DNA of 64,000 bases from assembly GCA_948099385.1 (NCBI GenBank), contig CANUEZ040000024.1:25269001-25333000 (forward strand), in the 5' to 3' direction. Made by a program: the position numbers and the translations under genes. Positions 1-9,965 of the stretch are shown one piece after another (positions within the stretch are counted from its first letter, which is position 1; the number at the start of each line of letters is the position of its first letter). The stretch comes from Fasciola hepatica (Eukaryota; Platyhelminthes; Trematoda; Plagiorchiida; Fasciolidae). Under the pieces are notes generated by a model. It searched no databases. It had not been told where the DNA came from and saw nothing but the letters and a program-made list of their open reading frames with translations.

Positions 1-1689
1 TTACCCCTTGGGAAGAAACATTTAAGGTGATCTTTACTTGGGAGTTTTCCCTAAACAAATGGTTAATGGCACTTTTAGATAGGGATACGGTAAAACTTAT
101 GATCACTAGGTCACTGGGTTTGGGGAACTCCAATCAATTAGACCAGATTGTATCTGAGTCAAAAAGAAATAATTATACAGACTTCAGATGTTTTGGGTAT
201 GGAAATGTTTCCGTCCCATATGAAGACCTCGATACTGTTCGCCCCGTCGGGGGGATTCAGCTGGACGATCATCTAGATCAACACTATTAAGGTGAACAGA
301 AATCGTGATGATAGTAAGCCGTTATAACATCTGTTTTTGATGGGCTTTCAGCTCATGCACAGTAACTTGCATTTTGCTCACGAATCATAATCAGCTGGTT
401 TTTGGGTTATGAAGCCGGCTAAAGTCAAGAGCGATCACAGAGTCGGATTGGTGTTGTCTCAGCTGCAGCGTGGGCACCACCAAGCGGGAAGATGTCTTCC
501 TAGAGTCCAAAGATGCAATTGATCCAACTGAATGAATCTGGAGAATGTGGTGGGAGGATCGGAGAAACAACCGGTGTCAACCACTTTTAGGCAGTTAAAG
601 TACTACAGAAGTAGGACCTAATCAAACACCAGTAGTAAAGCCGTACGAATTCACGAGAAAAACTGCTGTCCCCCGAGCTTGCATCTATCATCATCCTGGA
701 GAGAGTATATTCCAATGGTTTTTTATGTCTAATTTGTGTATGCACATGATACAGCTCAAATTAAGAGACAACAAGCTTTTTCAAAGTTAGGTAAAGCCAT
801 AATTTTGCAACAAAACAAAGAAAAAGTTCTATTTGTGAAGTAGATAGGGCTCAAATGTTGTTACTTTGATTGCTTGAAAAGATTTTGTTAGTAAGAGATG
901 GGAGTGTCAGATACTATATGATCCTCTTAGTAACACTTATTTTGCACAACGGTTGAAATACTCAAAAGGCGTATTTGTAGCAAACATCACTTTACAAATG
1001 ATATATTGCTCCCCCTACAGCGTCATTCCGGAGAGCCGGCACCTCATTCCTGTGCACTAGTTGTCCTCGTCTCGACGGGTTTTTCCATTGAAGTACCTCA
1101 AGAGCAAACAACCTCTTCCAGCGAATACGGCAATTGGGTCGGACATTTACACATCGATAGAAAAAGCCACCTAATCCTGTTCTGAAGAAACCTCGTAAAC
1201 TGTTCCGCTGTAACAAGCGTCAAATGTTGAAATGTTATATGTATATGTGAACATTGCAGGTTTTTCAAGTAGTTCATGAAAGGTTATTGGAATTATCTGA
1301 CTAGCATGGTTAGTGGATATCCAAGAATTCCGTGTATACTGTGTGTAGCAGTACGCGCTCAGTTGTTTGCAACAGCGTCGACTTCCACGGTGGTGGCTAT
1401 TGCAAACGAACTTTCGGCCTCTAGTCTCAAAGAAGGCAAGCCCTCTGGGTTTGCATAATATAATCACTGAGTGTTTCTCACCACGGCTATAGAACTCGCG
1501 AGCGCACATTATTCGTGATGGACGGACAGTGAAGAAGACATTCTTGAGCCTAAGTGATGAAGCAGAGGTTTTCTTTGTGCAGGAATAGAGTTTTGTGAAG
1601 ATAAACGCATCCCAATTCGGTGCAGAGAGGGCGCACGCTCACAAGTCTGCGAGCAATCAGGCCAGCGTTGAAACTGGTTGGAATCAGGG
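1..1689. other. No recognisable gene
   Basis: Only short open stretches are present on both strands (112 codons at most), overlapping one another in different frames. I recognise no domain, RNA gene or repeat here. A transposon terminus upstream of the pogo relic could lie within the last 200 bases but I cannot point to it. Confidence 0.5.
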
Positions 1690-2250
1690 GATTTCATATC
1701 AGGTGGAATTTTTGCATCCAGGTCTTGGTTGCTTCAGTGGTTTCTACAGAGCTGTGCAAGAATGGTTTTTGTGCTGCTCATCAGAATCATTTACCAGTAG
1801 CAGAGACGTTGCTACAAGATAAAGCAATGGAGATAGCTCGTAAAACGGGGCACTATGAGTTTGGAGCTAACACTAGCTGGTTGTACGTTTCCAAAAACAC
1901 CATAATACTAGATAGACTGGTGAGCGGCGAGGCCACAAAGTTTCTAGGGAAGAGCTGTAAAACCGGCTGAAACGCGTTCCTGGGTTGTGCAAAGAATATA
2001 ATTCGAAGAATACTTTTACGTGTGATAGGACTGGTTTTTATTTTAGATCCGCTCCAACAGGCAGCTTGGTAATGGAAGATGATCCATGTTGCAGCATTCG
2101 AAAATAAAACAAAGGATACAGCTAATCAGAAAACAAATACCAATGGATTCCTTTCTGTTAAAAACTTGATATTTTGGGTTTGTTTTTGTGTTTTACTTCA
2201 AACCTGACCGTACCAATAATCTCGTCTGAAGCTTTCAGGAGTTCGTTAAG
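1690..2250 (+). mobile_element. pogo/Tigger-type transposase relic (CENP-B HTH plus start of DDE domain)
   Basis: Fragment of a cut-and-paste transposase of the pogo/Tigger group. Seen: from about 1750 to 1945 one frame reads like the CENP-B-type helix-turn-helix used to bind transposon ends, with LPVAETLLQDKAMEIARK at about 1791, a Trp in the usual place, and the closing VSGEA near 1920-1934. Then, in another frame from 2009, comes NTFTCDRTGFYF followed by PTGSLVMEDDPC, matching the beginning of the DDE catalytic domain. The first catalytic Asp is kept (codon 2024-2026) but the usual Asp-Glu-Thr-Gly has become Asp-Arg-Thr-Gly. The frame change between the two parts, stops soon after 2110 and loss of the rest of the DDE domain make it dead. 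Family assignment is by motif order from general knowledge of Tigger/jerky proteins. A domesticated CENP-B-like gene is less likely given the damage. Confidence 0.75.
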
Positions 2251-3300
2251 TGCCGACAATTTGGTTTTGTGTTTGGACCGTGTTGTATACTATTTTTAAA
2301 ACTTCCGTTCCAAAAGCGAACATCTCTGAGGAGAGAACAGATTAGGTGGCTCCCGACAATGTTCCTTCCAAGGGAAGACTGAAGTACTTATGTGACTCTC
2401 TTTTTGACCTTCTTCTCTTTTGGAGGCGGTTTTCCCCATCAAGCTACAGCTTGAGAGATCCTGACTAGCGTATTTTGCTAGTGGTGTCTGTAGTAGTATT
2501 AGATGAAGCCTGAGTGATACTTATTAATGACAATCCAGATGTGCACCTCAACCATTGAAACTACGTGATCTTGTTCACAAATGGTTTTAATTTTGTACAA
2601 TTACAGTTCTCTCTTAGGGAACAGCGGCATTCCGAAAAAGCCTTTTATCTGACGTTCTTCTCCTACTGAATGCAAACTGAACTGATCTTGACGAAGATAT
2701 TCGGTTCAAGCCTATAAAAACCAAACCAAAACCAGGCGATTTATAAACTCAGACCTCGATGATTCATCACTGAGACACTCTTCAAGTGACCTGTATGCGT
2801 TCACCGTTCACAATTGGTCAAAGCCACTAGGTCTTTTGATTTATATCTTAGACCTTTTCTGGAATCTAGTCGGTGAATCACCCCAGAAAACAGAGAAAAA
2901 TGTGCGCAATATCTATTTACCTAGATACTTATCACACTTGGCGAAATCTCCATGAAATCGGTCATTTCACACAGGAAATAGTGAATTTCTAAAATGAAAC
3001 GCCTTCCGACAAGGTAGTTGTCTCAGAATCCTTGAGACGGAGCGACTCAGTGAAAATAAAGGGGACAAGCATGAATGATGGTTACTGATACTTCATGCAC
3101 CGTACTTTTTGAGAATTTCTATTTTTCGTAAACCAGGTAAACTCTCTTCAAGACAAACAGTTGGGATTCTTGATGGAAAGCATTAAGCATTGTTCTGTTC
3201 ACCGTCAAGTGAGCTTACTTATCTGTATCTATGTGGTCATCTTACTAACCCTTAACGAAGGTGTTCCTATGAAGCTCCCAACAGCTGTGCAAATCCACCG
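2251..3300. other. No recognisable feature
   Basis: No frame longer than 60 codons, no tRNA-like boxes and no long repeat were seen. It may hold decayed 3' parts of the pogo transposon. Confidence 0.4.
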
Positions 3301-3304
3301 CTTT

Positions 3305-3385
3305 CTAATTGGGAATCGAACCCGGGTTGCATGAGTTCGTGCCACGCACGCATACGTTACCTTTGGGCTATTCGGGCAGGCTCCT
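3305..3385 (-). mobile_element. tRNA-derived SINE head
   Basis: On the minus strand a tRNA-like polymerase III promoter is visible: an A-box-like TAGCCCAAAGG (reverse of 3360-3370) and a strong B box GGTTCGATTCC (reverse of about 3311-3321), at normal tRNA spacing. The acceptor stem does not close, so this is read as a SINE head and not a working tRNA gene. Confidence 0.55.
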
Positions 3386-3533
3386 AACCGGTTGCAGTCT
3401 ACATGCTAAAACATCCATATTTTACTGATTTTGGTCGTCGACTGACAATCACCTGCATAAAGACTGACTAGCGTATTGGAGTATTTCTACGTGCGATTCT
3501 AAGTGAGATGAAGGCATTATAAACGGAGCTTGA

Positions 3534-3825
3534 CTACATGGTAAGAGTAAGTACTGGGACATTGAAATTGTACATAGAACTGGATTCATCACGGCGTACC
3601 AATGATCCATCCATCATTTGTATAAGTAGTAGGAGATTAGATTTGTAGAACGAAATTCGCCACAAAGTATCACCACTCACTTCACTGCCGGAAACCATGG
3701 AAGCCATTTTATCCTTGTTGGGAAACGTCAGCAGTGCACATCCAACGAGCCCCAACTAGGACTTGAACCCGGAGTGAACGATTACGAGTCGAACACCTAA
3801 TCACCAGGCTATTGTGTTAGAGTGA
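3534..3825 (-). mobile_element. tRNA-derived SINE, family 2, copy 1
   Basis: The tRNA-like head at 3745-3825 (minus) has A box TAGCCTGGTGA, a loop reading GACTCGTAATCG, and B box GGGTTCAAGTCC. The body towards lower coordinates contains GTTGGATGTGCACTGCTGA and CCCAACAAGGAT, which recur in the opposite orientation at 4120-4160. A further body segment (around 3625-3645 on the plus strand) recurs near 56955-56975. The two heads at 3.8 and 4.05 kb face each other, so this is a divergent pair of copies from one family. Confidence 0.65.
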
Positions 3826-4039
3826 CATAAGCGTGACAAACTATAATCTACAAACCTAATCTACCACTACTCGAGTTCTTATAATAGCCAAGCACTACAG
3901 GTTAGTTAGGACGGAATGCATTCTCTACAAAGAAGTCACACATCACAGGAGTAGGTCGTTGTGCGGGAGACGGATTGCTGCGGTTTTAATCCAGTGAGTG
4001 AAGGATACTATATCACGTAGTATGTGTTCCACAAACCGT

Positions 4040-4240
4040 TCAGGGCCAGCCCGGTTACTTTGGTAGTTAGAAGTTCGACTGACAATCTTTCACCCTGGGT
4101 TAGGTCCCCAGTGTGGTGCTCGATGGATGTGCATTGCTGATTGTTCCCAACAAGGACGAAACAGCAGTGGAGTGCTTTCATGGATTTTAGTGATGAGCTG
4201 AGCATTACCACTGCATGATAAACTTTATTCCGTGATATTC
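4040..4240 (+). mobile_element. tRNA-derived SINE, family 2, copy 2
   Basis: Plus-strand relative of the copy at 3534-3825. The tRNA-like part reads GTTCGACTGACAATC, then the B-box-like GGGTTAGGTCC, then CGATGGATGTGCATTGCTGA and CCCAACAAGGAC in the same order as in the other copy. The B box is mutated (TTAG for TTCRA), so transcription by polymerase III is doubtful. Confidence 0.6.
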
Positions 4241-4317
4241 GACAATGGCTGATTATGGAGGCACCGTACACCTATTTCATCCATGCAAGGCGTCACCTTT
4301 AGTGGAGGTGCATCTAT

Positions 4318-4397
4318 CTCCAGCCAGAGCTCATACCCTGGGATGCAAGATTATTAGTCAAAAATGTTAACCACTAGCCTATCAGGGCTAGTTCCCT
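4318..4397 (-). mobile_element. Degenerate tRNA-derived SINE head
   Basis: On the minus strand TAGGCTAGTGGTTAA resembles an A box and GGGTATGAGCTC a damaged B box at tRNA spacing. The body would run to about 4270. Similar to but clearly diverged from the neighbouring SINE heads. Confidence 0.45.
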
Positions 4398-4826
4398 GAA
4401 CAGCATTTTTTTTCGCGTCAACAAGGCTGTACAGCTGATGACTCCTCACATGGATGAAGCAGCTGTCCCGTGTTTCCAAGGTTTCCAGTGGTCGGGTGAA
4501 TATTCATGCTTTTGCTGAACCCCTTCGAAAACGTTTTGCATCTTCTACCACACCCAAAGAACATATTCAACTACGGCAGCTGATGTGACTTTAAAAATGA
4601 TGGAACACAGACAAGGTTGCAATAGTGATTGTTTTCGTACGTCTTTGGCACTGCATGTTAGTCTGGTCCCGTTTATTTTGGGGGTGCAAAATCAAATCCC
4701 CAATAGACATGAAACAATCCAAGGTTTTAATATAAAACTCTCAAGTAATAGATCTAGGGTGAAACAGTCAACTGGGATACATGAACGAAGTATACAAGCC
4801 TCGTGAAGATTGACAAAGGCTATGAA

Positions 4827-4895
4827 TTGTGACCGGAAATCGGATTCGAACTAGCGCGAGGCATAAAGTGAGCAGTGCTCATAAGTCGCAATCTG
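4827..4895 (-). mobile_element. Possible tRNA-like SINE head
   Basis: The minus strand carries AGTTCGAATCCG (reverse of 4841-4852), a good B box, about 40 bases after a poor A-box-like segment. The only support is the B box and its neighbourhood full of similar elements. Confidence 0.35.
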
Positions 4896-6588
4896 TTTTG
4901 GTGCGAAAACACGAGGGTTTGTAGCATTATGCCGGACAAAACAATCGGAACTTACCAACCAAGATAGTTTGTGGTCCTTTACTGACTATAGTGTCGACAC
5001 TGAAACGTGTAACATGAAAATTACCTCATAGCCCTCAGGAAATCCGATCTCTATGATGAAATCAACTCCAGTTGCTTACTAACTGGGTTCAAAAAAAGAG
5101 AAACGTGTTTTATTGTTATACCCAACAATGTCATGCAGTGCCACATAGTTCTGCCTTCGAGTGAGCAAAAGGCGACTTTAAAACAGAGACTATACACGAT
5201 ATTAGGCCTACTGAGGAGGCGTTCGTACTGCTGCACTTGTCACTGTGCAAAGATGTACTGGACACAAACTCGACCGAATTCACGAACGAGCTTTATTCAT
5301 GTGTATGTGTTTATGGCGAACGATGGACAATCAGCGGAGTTGTTTGGATTCGAAATGTAAAGAGCACTTTTTTCTGTGGTTTTCACAAGGGAAAATGTCA
5401 CCTTGTTAAGTCGTGACAATCACCGGTTCCCGCCATTCCTAAGGGATCTGTTTGGCTTCCTGGATTAGCCTGAGAAGCGTTGTTGGTCGTGATTTGAAAG
5501 CTTGCTTTCCATCGTGGTAAATGGGAGTAAAAAGTACATCCTGTCCGGCTGCTTCACGGTTTTAGGAAGACTTATCTTGCGAATAAGCCACCCTTCATAA
5601 AGGGGGATTGGGGCACATTTGTATCACTTTGTTTGCAGTTCTAATGGGAATATGCTCTTTGACATTGGGGTAACTGAACAGTCTTTCAAAGTGCGCCATT
5701 ACCGTTCCAGTGAGTTGTCGACTTTTTTGATTATCACACGTAAAAATGGTCTTCATACACTCGTGTTTCCTTCTAAACGGTGTAAGTAGTGACCAGTGAC
5801 AGTCAATTTTAGCCTTCCTCAGACGACGGTCTTATGCATTTCACCAACATGGGCGGGTTTTTCACAAACCCATAGTTATTTGACGCTCATTAAATGTATA
5901 GAATGGGTGGTTAAGTCTGCGGACATTTTGCGGAGCAACCGCTATCGAAGATATCCACGGTTTATGAAGCTGGCTGAAACTGCAGTTTTTGGTGGCATTG
6001 CAGTAGCACACACGGCTAATGCTGCCACTATACCTGGACCAGTTGATCTGAAAGGACAAGAACAAAACACCCATTAACCTGAAGTTCAATGTCTGATCAG
6101 GTTCCGCACTTAAGTTACTGAAACTCCAATACGGTGACTTACAACCTGACCATTAAACTCCAATCCGTTGAAGCCTACATTGTGATACGGGGAATTTGGT
6201 AACATTCATAATCGGGGGTAAGGTTCAGCTTGGAAATAAGATCGTTGGTTTTCGTGTAAAATCATTTGTGAGAAACGACCGACTTTGGCCATGTTGCGAC
6301 CTTCGAAGAAGAGTAATATGATGCTAGCACAGACCAAGGCGTAATGTCATCCTACTCGCTTGAACCGGTACAGATCGCAGCCTACCACGGGACGAAGCCA
6401 GCACACAAGCAAATGTATGCCTCTCCTCATGTTGAACTTTCGAAGTGGTCAGAATCTATTTGAGTTGGGGATGCAACTGGTTGTGCGAATCGTAGCTGTG
6501 AGTCAGATCGCTTTGCCTACAAAATAGACTGGTTTCGTGTTTCATCCACTCATCATATAGAAAAAATAAAAAACAAGGTTCAAGTTGG
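4896..6588. other. No recognisable feature
   Basis: Short overlapping frames only (93 codons at most). No domain, tRNA-like box or long repeat noticed before the left inverted repeat of the Penelope-like unit at 6591. Confidence 0.4.
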
Positions 6589-6590
6589 TT

Positions 6591-6762
6591 TTCGGCAACA
6601 TAATCCTCGTGGATAATAGTTACACGTATAGGTTAGAAAAACATCATTTATGAACAATGTCCGTGTGCCAGAATATGACTGGGTAGTCATGACTATTGGT
6701 GTTTCGTAGTTGGAAAAGATAGGAGGGATATTGTTTTTGTTCCGTGGTTAGAGAATGACCAG
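6591..6762. repeat. Left arm of 172-bp inverted repeat around PLE-1
   Basis: The reverse complement of this segment is found at 8686-8858 with near-perfect identity as far as I can compare by eye. Outside the core the two copies remain recognisably related but with many differences. The pair brackets a Penelope-like reverse transcriptase and endonuclease. Confidence 0.9.
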
Positions 6763-6913
6763 CGAAAAAATAGACATGAGTTTCGAGGGTAGAAAAGGAC
6801 AAAACTGTAACAATAACGGACCAACTCTCCGCAGCTCTGAAGTCAATGAAATATTCCAATGCCATCCCTCATACAACCTTAGGACATAATAATCCACCTC
6901 GATCCACTATTCC

Positions 6914-8035
6914 TTGATTTTAAGGATAACCGAAAGTTCACAAATCAGGAATACCAATGAAACCAATACTCGACGTAAGTTCAGCTTCTTAGCATTCTAT
7001 TGCATGATGGCTGCAGAATATACCTGGACTGGTTCACGGAAGGATAGCCGACTACAGTCCAAAAGACATCCTCCGGACGTGATATCTTTGTTTACCTATA
7101 CTCCGTTGCCACAAATCTTTACGTATTTGTGTGATTTATTCTTAGAAAAAGAAATCAATACCGGTTTTGACGTAGGCTATCCGATGGAACTACAGTTAAG
7201 ATGTACTTTCAATGTCTAGTTCACCTTCAGCACAGAACTGTAACGTCAGATGGATGGAGTTGCTATGGGATCGCATCCAAGTCTTTTATTGGTTGATATA
7301 TTCATCAGTAAGCTGGAAAGTGGGATACGTCGTGATACGACAGAAATCTACCCATCTATTGTCAATATGTAGAAGATATTTTTTCCTAGCAGACAGGCTC
7401 ACACTGATGGGGTCATTAGTGAAGTGGTTCAATCAGGAGCATACGGTGGTTCATTTGACGTGGGAAGCAGAGAACACTTTCACTATCTAAAAGTATGTTT
7501 AGCTCTGAAGACAGTCAATTACTCCGTCGGATATAAGGCACCCTTACTTGGAGAGGGTAGTACACTAATTTAGTCAGCTTTGTACATCTGGAATGTAAAC
7601 GGAACCTAATTTGCTCCCTTGCAGCCCGTGCACGAATGGTCTCTAGGACTGAGAAGGTAAGTGAAGAACTAGAAACACATCAGAGAGACCAATGAGACAA
7701 GAAGAAAGGATATACATTTAACTTCCTTTCAAAGAAGACGACGAAAGTGAGTTACTGGTAAGAAGTCTAGAAAAGACACTCGCTTGCACGTTTCCCACCG
7801 CCACACTGCATGTTCGGTTCACTAGCCGATCGGCGATCTCAATGAAGCTCAACGACAAGGAGTCTGTTCTTACCTCCTCCAAGGTCACGCATCAGTTTGT
7901 CTGCTCATGTTCGGCAAGCTACATAAGTAGAACGGCATTTCCACTATCACAAAGGATCAGAGACTACAAACCAGCTTGGCCGATGACGGGAAAAAGAAAA
8001 GAACCTAGAAACAAGTTTTCCCTGTTACAAGTTTG
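6914..8035 (+). mobile_element. Penelope-like element relic (PLE-1): reverse transcriptase and GIY-YIG endonuclease
   Basis: Retroelement of the Penelope type. Seen in order: DVISLFTYTPLPQIF with the motif A Asp codon at 7076-7078; QMDGVAMGSH followed by VDIFISKLESGI at 7244-7321 (motif B region, another frame); a corrupted motif C near 7370-7400 where the usual YVDD is lost; thumb-like WFNQEHTVVHLTWEAEN at about 7425-7485. A linker-like ARARMVSRTEKVSEELETH follows at 7625-7680. At 7890-7970 comes the endonuclease start QFVCSCSASYIS with LSQRIRDYKPAW, matching the GIY-YIG pattern of PLEs (Cys-x-Cys, Tyr-Ile, Arg-Ile). Several frameshifts and stops break it and the catalytic YVDD is missing, so it is inactive. 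A possible 68-base intron (7557-7624) lies before the linker. The order RT, linker, GIY-YIG on one strand makes alternatives unlikely. Confidence 0.85.
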
Positions 8036-8685
8036 AAAACGGAAGTCAGAGACACAGGTTGCATGCAGTATCCAGGATCATTTTGCTGCATCTTTACAAA
8101 ATCAATATGGCAGTAATAGAGAATATTTTCGTAGCAAAACAGATGAACGAAATATTTATAAATGAAGAGAGAAATCAAACGTCGCACTCATACATACACA
8201 TACGTCGAATAAAAATTGCAGCAGTTATCACACAACTTTACTACGGAAATGATAAACTGATCACCAGCTCTCGTAGTTTGCACAATTCAGAGTAGTATGT
8301 ACGGATTGAGAGACCCTCCATATGTCTTAATAATTTGGTGTTCGTGGTCGAGTAGATAACTTTGAGCGCCTCACTTGTGATCACGCAATCGCGAAACATC
8401 TCACAGACAAGGGACATTGTGCACTCGACGACGTATACAAAATAATTTACAGATCCCCAATAAATGCCCCGAAATTCGTCCGAAAATAACATTCAGAGAT
8501 GGCATAGGCTATAGCGATTGGATTAGTCAACCCGTCGCTTTGTTCTCAAGAGCGTTTTGTTGAAGCATTCCAACTGCTCTGGCCATGACCCGAGACAGAC
8601 CGTCGAACTCAATATGACCGAGAAGGTGAACCTATGGTAGATAAAGGGGAATGGGTAATTCACGAAACCCATGTCCATTGTTTCT

Positions 8686-8858
8686 CTGGTCATTCTCTAA
8701 CCACGGAACAAAAACAATATCCCTCCTATCTTTTCCAACTACGAAACACCAATAGTCATGACTACCCAGTCATATTCTGGCACACGGACATTGTTCATAA
8801 ATGATGTTTTTCTAACCTATACGTGTAACTATTATCCACGAGGATTATGTTGTCGAAA
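8686..8858. repeat. Right arm of 172-bp inverted repeat around PLE-1
   Basis: Inverted partner of 6591-6762. Just outside the core the two copies still align (CGAAACCCATGTCCATTG here against CGAAACTCATGTCTATTT there) but with clear divergence. Confidence 0.9.
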
Positions 8859-8859
8859 A

Positions 8860-9765
8860 CGAGCTTGTACTTTGTCCATATTTTCTGCGATGAAATGGGA
8901 CTGTTCATTGAATCAAGTGGTATATTCCAATATTAGGATGCAAGCTTCTCTAATAACCACATTTGTCCTTCAACGTGAGAATCGAAGAATTCCAGACAGT
9001 TTTGCGTAGAATTCTTTCCCTTCACCAGAACGGCAGTCAAGGGTGAACACACGTAAATGCAAGCGTTGACGAGTGTTGACATAGCGATAAAATACTATTG
9101 ACGCACAGAGTGAGATGTCCAACCAAACTGCAATAAATGCCAGCTGTCTGGGATCAGTCTACACTGGAGCTCGAATTGACGGTGCTTCAGAATTATTACG
9201 AGCTTTGAGCACTGGAACATCCGTTTAGTAAGGAGGAAAAAGAAGAACTGAGGTTTACTATGGTGTGAAATTTTAAATACTCAGGTAAGGTAAAGCACTA
9301 GCATTTCGGAAATAGAACATGAATCTATTTCGAAGGTTTCGAGTTTCCCGGGTAGGGCCACCTGTTGCCGTGCTTGGATAAGTGTGAAAACTTTGGCGAC
9401 CTTCAAGTGATGATAAACATTGGGCTAAGTATTTATGATTGGTTCCTACCCTGAATTTGAATACAATCAGAAGTGTCTCCTGAACTGCAGCTCAATGTGA
9501 AATCTCACATCAGTATAAACTTATAAAAAAGCAAATTCGAATGAATGCAGACAGGTTCTGAATGAAAAGCGGTGCTTTTTTTGCTCACACCAAATAAGAA
9601 CGGTTTTCCTACAAGAATCCCAACCATAGGCATAGATATACAAGCAGCAATGGTGACTGGATAAGGTTAGGTGAAATTATTTCTCCTCAAAAATATCTTG
9701 GCCCAACTACACACTGAGCAAACGAACATATTTTGCCGACCCCAGAAGCCGTTATTGGTGTTGTC
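8860..9765. other. No recognisable feature
   Basis: Short open stretches only (83 codons at most). The first part may be decayed PLE sequence continuing from the inverted repeat, as the homology fades gradually. Nothing else recognised. Confidence 0.4.
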
Positions 9766-9965
9766 CGCGGTATTACTTCTGCGATATTAACCTTGAGGAA
9801 CTGAGCGTTCTGGATATGAGTAGAATGGGGTTGTATCCGGATGACAGGACAAAATCTCCCTGGAAGCACGCGACCGGTTTCGCGGTTATTGCCGTTCATC
9901 AGGTATACGTACTCGATGATTCTAAAATATGGACTCCTCGTCCATGCAAGCTCCATTCGATTCAA
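9766..9965 (-). mobile_element. PLE-type hammerhead repeat, locus 1
   Basis: The minus strand aligns with 23020-23170 and 38360-38470: a GCATGGACGAGGAG-like leader, the hammerhead, then CCAGGGAGATTTTGTCCTG and a shared tail (CATTCTACTCAT here, CATACTACTCAT at 23 kb). The chance open frame at 9687-9965 is just a by-product of this repeat and is not a gene. Confidence 0.75.
9860..9915 (-). ncRNA. Hammerhead ribozyme-like motif A (PLE type, type I)
   Basis: On the minus strand: stem I GTATAC (9904-9909), core CTGATGA (9897-9903), stem II ACGG/CCGC with loop CAATAA, core GAAA (9878-9881), short stem III around CCGG, cleavage-site UC (9872-9873), stem I return GCGTGC (9866-9871). All core bases are present. 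The base pair closing stem II next to the core is A-C instead of G-C and stem I has one mismatch, so activity would be weak. Self-cleavage is inferred from the motif only. Confidence 0.7.

Noticed and set aside
27..290. 87-codon open frame at the window start
   Set aside because: No recognisable domain, overlapping frames, and length within chance expectation in this composition.
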